In this document: positions 5,540-10,439 of the stretch, piece by piece | Layout of the letters: every line of letters starts with the position of its first letter | Numbering within the stretch: the first letter of the stretch is position 1 | Assembly (NCBI GenBank): GCA_937889795.1 | Contig: CALBZH010000848.1 | Coordinates: 1 to 10,439 of the forward strand | Length of the DNA stretch: 10,439 nucleotides | Source: an uncultured Syntrophobacteraceae bacterium | Lineage (GTDB): Bacteria; Desulfobacterota; Syntrophobacteria; Syntrophobacterales; Syntrophobacteraceae | Reading direction: 5' to 3' | Program-made: the position numbers and the translations under genes | Notes under the pieces: generated by a model | The model's input: only the letters and a program-made list of their open reading frames with translations | The model's database searches: none | Told to the model about the DNA's origin: nothing

Positions 5540-7302
5540 GCATCAGACGTCGCACCTACCCGGAAGTTCTCGACAACCTCCTCACGAGCCTCACGGGAGG
5601 AGTCGCCGCGGAGGCCCATCCCTTTCCGCCGGACGGCGCGAAGGGCCCTCCCTACCGTCATATCCTTCAGCAGCCGCCGGCACGGGACATCATTTCCCTT
5701 TACGGGAGTCGGGACGGAAAGCCCCAGAGCTTCCGAAAGAACACGGATTACAAGCTTCTGCCGGACCTGCAGACCATCGAGTGGCAAGAGGGCGCGCAAC
5801 TGCCGGATCTGGGAACCCTCCTCCAGGTCAATTACTACGGAAAGACCTCCCAGTCGGTTCTCACGGACATCCACACGGGCAGCGTCGCTCGGACCCTGGC
5901 CGAGACCATCGCCCTTGAAGTCGCACGACTCTATGCTCAGCTGGAAGTAATCTACCAATCGGGCTTCGTGGACACGGCGACCGGCCGGTCCCTGGACAAC
6001 GTGGTGGCGCTGCTCGGCGTCACGCGCATCGAGGGAGGCCGGCCTACCGGCGAGATCGAATTCACCCGCTCCCCCGGAAGCCGCGGCATCGTCACCATCC
6101 CGTCGGGTACCCGGGTGATCACCGTGGACGGCAACGTCGAGTACGAAACCACCGAAACGGTCACCCTGCTGGAGGGGCAGAGCATCATTCGAGCCTCGGC
6201 GAGGGACCTGGAAGCAAACGATCCCGTGGCTGCGGGGTCCCTCACGGTGCTCCCCGTCCCGATCACGGGCATTTCGAGTGTGACCAATCCGTCGCCTACG
6301 TCCCTTTCCGCACAGTCCGAAACGGATGAGGAGCTCCGCGCGCGGGCGAAGAGCTTCCTGCACGGCAGTGAACGGGCGACGTTGGGTGCGATCCGGCAGG
6401 CGATCTCCAGACAGGGCATCACGGCCGACATAGAGGAGGTGGCTGGTGTGCCGGGACGCCTCGAAATCACGCCCCACGCGGAATCCCTGCCGCCAGAGCT
6501 GCAGCAGCGTCTCCTCGACGCCATCCACGACAGCAGACCCGCTGGAGTCGTGGTGACGCTCAAGGGCGTGGTCGCCCCCAAGAAAGTGGATCTCGGAATT
6601 CGCCTCACCACGACCCAGGGCTTGCTTCAGGAAGACCTCCGCGCCCTGCAGCACAGCGTTCGCGAGAACATCCAGGACTACTTCGCCAGGCTTCCGGCCA
6701 GGGAAGCGGGAAGTCTCAACCGGATCGTCGGGGCTGCCATGAGCGTCCCAGGGGTCGAGGATCTGCGGATCGTCCGGGCGACTCTTGCCGAGACCGGACA
6801 AGACGTGCTCGACCGCGAAGGCGGGCTGCTCGCGATCAGTGGCTTCCCCACCGTGCTGGGCGAGCTGCAGATTGCGGACCCCAGCCTTCCCTCGATCGTG
6901 AGTGTCACGGTGTCCTTTCCCGAAACGGAAGCGCCGCCGGACAGTGCGGGCATCCAGGCCGCATTGACCCAGGCACTCAGCTACCTGGGCACTCGGAACG
7001 CCAGCGAGGAAACCGCCGAAACCTTCAGGACCGTCTCCTTCGGCAAGCTGCTCCGGACCATTCCATTGCCGAACAAGCCCGGGGAATCCCTCGATTCTTA
7101 CGACGCCGCCGCTCTGGCCGGGGCGCCGCCGGATCTGCCCAACGAGACGTCGGTGAGTCCGTACACGGTACGGTTCGTCATCACGCTCGAAAGTGGGTTG
7201 AGCCGCATTCTGTCCGCATCCACGGATGCGTACATCCTGACGCCCTTCGAGCGTCTGTCCCTGGTGAGCGTCGAGGTCCAACCGGAGGACGCAGATGCCT
7301 AG
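5536..7302 (+). CDS. Baseplate J / gp6-like wedge protein (Afp11-like)
   Basis: This 588-residue protein belongs to the baseplate J family (P2 gpJ, T4 gp6, Afp11, T6SS TssF as distant relative). These proteins form the ring that holds the wedges together around the hub. Family signatures are SLDNVVALLGVTRIEGG (152-168), TGEIEFTRS followed by VTIPSGTRVITVDG and YETTETVTL (about 171-212), and the acidic block SETDEELRARAKSFL (261-275) with the helix that follows it. Residues 470-588 form a further alpha/beta region typical of the longer eCIS and gp6-type members; P2 gpJ is about half this length. ATG 5536 overlaps the preceding stop, with GGAG at 5524-5527 upstream. The frame stays open back to 5005, but that stretch lies within the PAAR and gp25-like genes and gives Arg-rich, unfamiliar protein. 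The 3' end overlaps the next gene by 8 bases. Confidence 0.93.
   Translation: MSIRRRTYPEVLDNLLTSLTGGVAAEAHPFPPDGAKGPPYRHILQQPPARDIISLYGSRDGKPQSFRKNTDYKLLPDLQTIEWQEGAQLPDLGTLLQVNYYGKTSQSVLTDIHTGSVARTLAETIALEVARLYAQLEVIYQSGFVDTATGRSLDNVVALLGVTRIEGGRPTGEIEFTRSPGSRGIVTIPSGTRVITVDGNVEYETTETVTLLEGQSIIRASARDLEANDPVAAGSLTVLPVPITGISSVTNPSPTSLSAQSETDEELRARAKSFLHGSERATLGAIRQAISRQGITADIEEVAGVPGRLEITPHAESLPPELQQRLLDAIHDSRPAGVVVTLKGVVAPKKVDLGIRLTTTQGLLQEDLRALQHSVRENIQDYFARLPAREAGSLNRIVGAAMSVPGVEDLRIVRATLAETGQDVLDREGGLLAISGFPTVLGELQIADPSLPSIVSVTVSFPETEAPPDSAGIQAALTQALSYLGTRNASEETAETFRTVSFGKLLRTIPLPNKPGESLDSYDAAALAGAPPDLPNETSVSPYTVRFVITLESGLSRILSASTDAYILTPFERLSLVSVEVQPEDADA
7284..7288 (+). promoter_or_regulatory. 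Ribosome binding site of the propeller-bearing wedge gene
   Basis: GGAGG, inside the final codons of the J-like gene, lies 6 bases before ATG 7295. It supports this start and the 8-base overlap with the J-like stop at 7300-7302. Confidence 0.7.
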
Positions 7303-9790
7303 ATTCGAAGACATACGCGACCGTCTTCCATCGCTCTACCGCCCGGAGAACGGCGACAACGGGCTGCTGTCTTTGCTCTTGAGGGCTGTGGCGAGGACGC
7401 TTGATGAAGCGGGCCGGGACGCGAACGACGTGCTTCAATCGCACTGGTTCGGCTTTGCGGATCGAGCCCTCTACAATCCTTTCTTCATGCGGGTGCGCGA
7501 GCTCAGCGGACAGCCCGTTCCTCGATCCAACGACCCGGAGCTGCTCTCCTTCCCGTACATCCGAGATCTCGGACACATCGGTGGTCTCCTGGGGATTCCT
7601 CCATGGGAGGAGCCTCCTCCCCTCAGAGAGCGGGTCGAAGATTATTGGACTCGGGTCAGCCGCATCGTGACGCTGTACCGCAATGGCCTGGGGACCGTTG
7701 ACGCCTTGCGGAGCATGGTCGAGGCGCAACTGCCCGTAGAGTCGGCTAGTTCCCAGGAGCTGCGAGACAGGCCGTTCTGGGTCGAGGAGCTTGCTCCCGG
7801 CGGACGCCAGTCCGTCCAGGTGAAAGCCAGAGGGGAGCCTTTGGATATGGTGGGTCCCCTCATGCGTTGGACCTTGAGCAACAAAGGCCTGAGACCCGTG
7901 GCTCCGACGGTGTACATCGAGGGGGTGGCACCTGAAGCGGGATTGGTCGACCCCACGGAGCGCCCGTTGATTGAGCTTTACTCGGCGGGGGACAGCAGAC
8001 CGCGCCTCGGAATCGCGTCTCTGGAAACCGTTGCACCGGGCGACACGCTCCGCCTGCGGCCGGCCGGGTTGTCCTGGCTCGCGACCGAAGAAGGACTCCA
8101 GCGCGCCCAATCCCTTCCGACATCGACATCGGGAGCGGACCCCACGGCTCCGGGGCCGTGGATGCCGGTAGAGGGCCCCCCTGATACGCGGATCGCGGCG
8201 ATGCTTCAGTCGGGCGACCGCATGCTGTGGGCCGCGACCAACCAGGACGGGGCGGGGGAGCTGTGGCGCCACGACGGAGCGGGCTGGAGCCGAGCGATCG
8301 CTGATCTGCCGCCGGTTGCCTGCCTTGCGGAAGACGGACCGGATCTCCTGATCGGAACCGCCACGGGACTGTTTCGCATGGATCTCTTCCCCGAGGATGG
8401 AGCCCCCTTCGAAGCCCTCCCCGTTCCCGACCTCCAAGGCCATGCCGTGCAATCCGTTCTGAAAGCCTCCGACGGTCGGTGGTGGGTCGGTACGACGGAA
8501 GGTGCCTTTCGTCTGGGGGAGCACGGTGAAATACTATCGACCGAGCTCGCGGATACCACCGTCTATGGGATCCATGAGGACGAGACGGGAGCGTTGACCT
8601 TTGGTACCACGCTGGGCCTGTTTCAGTTTCAGCCCTTCTCCGGCCACTGGTATTGGTACTCGGGACTGACGCACACGGAGCAGGAGCCCGACTGGCAGCG
8701 GTTTTTCCCGGGTAGCCTGCCTCCGGAGGATCAAGTGGGCCTGCCGAGCGTGAAAGCCGTCCATCGTGGCCGAGATGCATCGCTTTGGGTCGGCACCGAG
8801 CAGGGCATCGCTCGTTACCGGGCTCGCCCCGTCGGTGAGAGCTCCTCGTTGGAGACGGTGACCGAGCGCGGATTCGCCCGATTCAGAGCCAAACCTGCCC
8901 GGGGCCTCACGTACACAACGGTGCTGGAAGCGTTTCCGGACCTGACCACGGGTGAGGTGACCGCAATCGAGGAGGATGCACGCGGTCTGGTCTGGTTTTG
9001 CACGGACCGCGGCCTGTTCCGATACGATGGCCGAGACTGGTGGCACCATGTTTCGGACACATGGATTCCGCTGGGACGCGCGGACACGCTTTACGACGAT
9101 CCGGCGCGACCGAGGGGGGCCTGGCGCTTTCAGCGCAGTCGAGCCCAATGGCAGCGTTTCGGTGAAGCAAGCCTGGATTGGGAAGATTACCGGACGGCGC
9201 CTCGGACCTCCGTGGCCCCCACTGTACGCTCCGTCTGCTGGACCGATTCAGTGGATGCGGACCTCGGCCAATGGGACGGCACGACCTTCACGCCCGCGTT
9301 GCCCATTGCGAGGAACATGCTTCGGATGCGGTGCAAGCCGAGCGAGCAGCGCCTCGTGGATGGCGGGATTCCCGCGATCCCGCGAATCCCCCCGGGGTCT
9401 TCCACGTGGCGCTATCTTTCACTTGAGCCCGAAGCGCTCCCGGAGCCTTTGGATCGTCCAGCCTGGACCATCGAAGGGCGCCTGCTTCCTCCGCCCGAGG
9501 ATCTGGACGCGGCGGGCGAAGGCCGTTGGAGCCTCGAAGCTCCCCCTCCTTCCAGCAATTTCGACGAAGCGGTGTATGCCTACCAACCCGCAGCCCGCGT
9601 CTGGCTCGAATGGGAAGAGGAAACCCAGATGACCCTGCTGGTTCGCCTGAAGCGGCGCGCCCCCGACGAGCGGATCGATCCGGCAATCCTCGATCGGGTC
9701 TGGCAATCCATCCAGCAGGTGAGGCCGGCGGGAAGCCGTGTCCTGCTGGCGTTCGAAGAGGAAATCGTGAAAGGGAAAGACAATGGGTGA
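7295..9790 (+). CDS. Tail protein I / Afp12-like wedge protein with inserted beta-propeller repeats
   Basis: The protein has 831 residues. Residues 1-150 match the phage tail protein I/Afp12 type: a start with FEDIRDRLPSLYR and the helix pair around DYWTRVSRIVTLYRNGLG (116-133). Such proteins form the wedge beside J/gp6. From about 300 to 600 it carries repeats of the 'two-component regulator propeller' type (pattern WVGT..G(L/I)fR): about 310-328, LLIGTATGLFRM (351-362), WWVGTTEGAFRL (396-407), LTFGTTLGLFQF (434-445), LWVGTEQGIARYR (497-509) and LVWFCTDRGLFRYDG (565-579). Further Trp-rich stretches to about 670 may add blades. The final 50 residues (DPAILDRVWQSIQQVRPAGSRVLLAF) resemble the C-terminal end of tail protein I, so the propeller seems inserted into a wedge protein. 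Propellers of this type usually act as sensory or binding domains, so a role in target or cell-surface contact is inferred. There is no signal peptide. Blade number is uncertain. Confidence 0.82.
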   Translation: MPRFEDIRDRLPSLYRPENGDNGLLSLLLRAVARTLDEAGRDANDVLQSHWFGFADRALYNPFFMRVRELSGQPVPRSNDPELLSFPYIRDLGHIGGLLGIPPWEEPPPLRERVEDYWTRVSRIVTLYRNGLGTVDALRSMVEAQLPVESASSQELRDRPFWVEELAPGGRQSVQVKARGEPLDMVGPLMRWTLSNKGLRPVAPTVYIEGVAPEAGLVDPTERPLIELYSAGDSRPRLGIASLETVAPGDTLRLRPAGLSWLATEEGLQRAQSLPTSTSGADPTAPGPWMPVEGPPDTRIAAMLQSGDRMLWAATNQDGAGELWRHDGAGWSRAIADLPPVACLAEDGPDLLIGTATGLFRMDLFPEDGAPFEALPVPDLQGHAVQSVLKASDGRWWVGTTEGAFRLGEHGEILSTELADTTVYGIHEDETGALTFGTTLGLFQFQPFSGHWYWYSGLTHTEQEPDWQRFFPGSLPPEDQVGLPSVKAVHRGRDASLWVGTEQGIARYRARPVGESSSLETVTERGFARFRAKPARGLTYTTVLEAFPDLTTGEVTAIEEDARGLVWFCTDRGLFRYDGRDWWHHVSDTWIPLGRADTLYDDPARPRGAWRFQRSRAQWQRFGEASLDWEDYRTAPRTSVAPTVRSVCWTDSVDADLGQWDGTTFTPALPIARNMLRMRCKPSEQRLVDGGIPAIPRIPPGSSTWRYLSLEPEALPEPLDRPAWTIEGRLLPPPEDLDAAGEGRWSLEAPPPSSNFDEAVYAYQPAARVWLEWEEETQMTLLVRLKRRAPDERIDPAILDRVWQSIQQVRPAGSRVLLAFEEEIVKGKDNG
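8786..8919 (+). repeat. Local duplication of a blade segment in the propeller
   Basis: Two neighbouring stretches of the propeller protein resemble each other: TEQGIARYRARPVG (501-514) and TERGFARFRAKPARG (522-536). The DNA has diverged, so any duplication is old. It can explain the longer distance between the blades near residues 497 and 565 compared with about 40-45 between earlier blades. It is a protein-level repeat rather than a DNA repeat. Confidence 0.5.
9772..9776 (+). promoter_or_regulatory. Ribosome binding site of the last gene
   Basis: AGGGA, inside the end of the propeller gene, lies 6 bases before ATG 9783. It supports translation of the downstream partial gene, whose start overlaps the preceding TGA (9788-9790) by 8 bases. 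Confidence 0.6.
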
Positions 9791-10439
9791 ATTGGTTGAC
9801 CAATTGGGAAACAAGTCTTCGGGCCAGCTCATCCGGTCGGAGGATTGGAACGACCTGGTATCGGCGGTGGAAGACAACCACGCCGCCGTCAACCAGCGCA
9901 TCGACGCATTGACGGCCAGTGTCAATGCCCAATTCGACGCCGTGAACGGATCCATCCAGGACCTTTCCGGACAGCTGACTCAGCTGCGGGGTTCCCTGGA
10001 AGCCTTCCGCGCCTCCATCGAGCCGATCCTGGGCCAATACTACCGTGTGACCCTCGAAGCAACCGGGATCCGGTACGCCATCGGTCAAATCGCGGAACTG
10101 ACGGCCCGCGTGACCAGCCTGCAGGGAAGACCGCTCGACTTGAGAGACCCGGCTGATCGTCCGTGGATCGATTTCGTCGTCACATGGGGACAGCTCAAGC
10201 CGGTAGCCGGTTTTGAGAGTCTGGGAGGCGTGGGCGACCGGACGCTCACGGTGCGCGTCAACGAGGAGGGGATCGCAAGGGTCCGGCTTCGCTCGGATCA
10301 CGTGGAAGGCTTCACGGACGAGGCGGAAGACGAGGTGGCGGCATCCCTGACGACCCGGGTACCGGAGCTGAACAAATCGTTTGCTGAAGCCGTCCTCGAA
10401 GCCAATACCCCCTTGGAGGCGAAAGGCATCGGTGCCTTC
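9783..10439 (+). CDS. Coiled-coil protein of unknown role in the injection-system operon (5' part, cut by window end)
   Basis: An uninterrupted frame starts at ATG 9783, 8 bases inside the end of the propeller gene, and runs in phase to the last base, giving 219 residues with no stop. It is easy to overlook because it has no stop codon in the window. Residues 1-24 (MGELVDQLGN to EDWNDL) form a short lead. Residues 25-78 are a long amphipathic helix with regular hydrophobic spacing (AVNQRIDALTASVNAQFDAV, IQDLSGQLTQLRGSLEAF), predicted to be a trimeric or dimeric coiled coil. Residues 82-115 continue helical. Residues 125-175 turn to beta (RPWIDFVVTWG, TLTVRVNEEGIARVRLRS), followed by an acidic helix. 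Coiled coil followed by beta domain is common in fibre, collar or baseplate-attached proteins. Afp13 fibre genes follow Afp12 in Afp, so a fibre or fibre-attachment part is a reasonable guess. I recognise no family. Confidence 0.85.
   Translation, partial: MGELVDQLGNKSSGQLIRSEDWNDLVSAVEDNHAAVNQRIDALTASVNAQFDAVNGSIQDLSGQLTQLRGSLEAFRASIEPILGQYYRVTLEATGIRYAIGQIAELTARVTSLQGRPLDLRDPADRPWIDFVVTWGQLKPVAGFESLGGVGDRTLTVRVNEEGIARVRLRSDHVEGFTDEAEDEVAASLTTRVPELNKSFAEAVLEANTPLEAKGIGAF

Larger units (their letters stand above)
142..10439 (+). other. Single translationally coupled operon of a contractile injection system
   Basis: All eight genes from 142 onward (the last cut by the edge) lie on one strand. 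Junctions are a 24-base gap (2917-2940), a GTGA overlap (4041-4044), an 11-base gap (4668-4678), a 3-base gap (5075-5077), an ATGA overlap (5536-5539), an 8-base overlap (7295-7302) and another 8-base overlap (9783-9790). No space remains for internal promoters or terminators. The truncated gene at 47-119 is 22 bases upstream of the first complete gene and probably belongs to the same transcript. The operon promoter is expected outside the window, beyond the broken contig end. Confidence 0.8.

Noticed and set aside
5530..7314. 594-codon open frame on the minus strand opposite the J-like gene
   Set aside because: It mirrors the whole J-like gene, and its product is Arg/Gly-rich without recognisable domains. 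Long antisense frames are expected in GC-rich coding DNA; the plus-strand frame has clear family motifs and a ribosome binding site.
7181..8524. 447-codon minus-strand frame opposite the wedge/propeller gene
   Set aside because: It is a shadow of strong plus-strand coding; it lies across the J-like/wedge junction, has a low-complexity Arg-rich product and no family motif.
9288..10301. 337-codon minus-strand frame near the right end
   Set aside because: It overlaps the propeller gene and the coiled-coil gene, both supported on the plus strand by overlapping starts and ribosome binding sites.
1..10439. tRNA, rRNA, CRISPR, transposase, integrase, attachment site or intrinsic terminator
   Set aside because: I scanned for these and found no convincing cloverleaf, repeat-spacer pattern, inverted terminal repeats or GC hairpin followed by a T run; coding sequence fills the window.

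Overview
This window is a GC-rich (clearly above 60% by eye) bacterial sequence in which every gene reads left to right in one tightly packed operon. It encodes the baseplate and spike module of a contractile phage-tail-like injection machine. The best fit is an extracellular contractile injection system (eCIS, Afp/PVC-like) rather than a complete phage: no capsid, terminase, integrase or lysis gene is visible, and the order hub, spike, PAAR tip, gp25, J-like wedge, I-like wedge matches the Afp8-Afp12 block with small differences. A defective prophage or tailocin cannot be excluded from 10 kb. The species cannot be named. Base composition and packed overlapping genes fit many GC-rich proteobacterial or related environmental bacteria.

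Left edge: bases 1-46 are not biological. They match the 3' part of the Illumina P5/TruSeq universal adapter, so the window begins at an assembly contig end and real sequence starts at base 47. The first gene is therefore only a 23-codon C-terminal stub (47-119).

Region 142-2916 is the novelty. It is a 924-residue multidomain protein with an N-terminal beta-rich region, a Cys-containing lipocalin-like segment, a charged helical segment, a caspase-fold-like (clan CD) region with a His566-Gly / Cys624 pair, and an unknown C-terminal domain. It lies directly before the spike hub, a position suggesting cargo, a spike-associated effector or an unusual baseplate part.

Region 2941-7302 is the conserved core: D-like hub (2941-4044), V-like spike (4041-4667, GTG start overlapping the previous stop), PAAR tip (4679-5074), gp25-like wedge (5078-5539) and J/gp6-like wedge (5536-7302). 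Region 7295-9790 encodes a tail-protein-I/Afp12-like wedge that carries a large insertion of 'two-component regulator propeller' repeats, so a putative beta-propeller sits on the baseplate. Region 9783 to the right edge is the start of a coiled-coil protein of unknown role, cut by the window.

Junctions are overlapping or only 3-24 bases long, and most starts have a clear purine-rich ribosome binding site, indicating one translationally coupled transcript. No promoter, terminator, RNA gene, CRISPR array, insertion sequence or attachment site could be recognised, and no gene-free stretch exceeds 300 bases.
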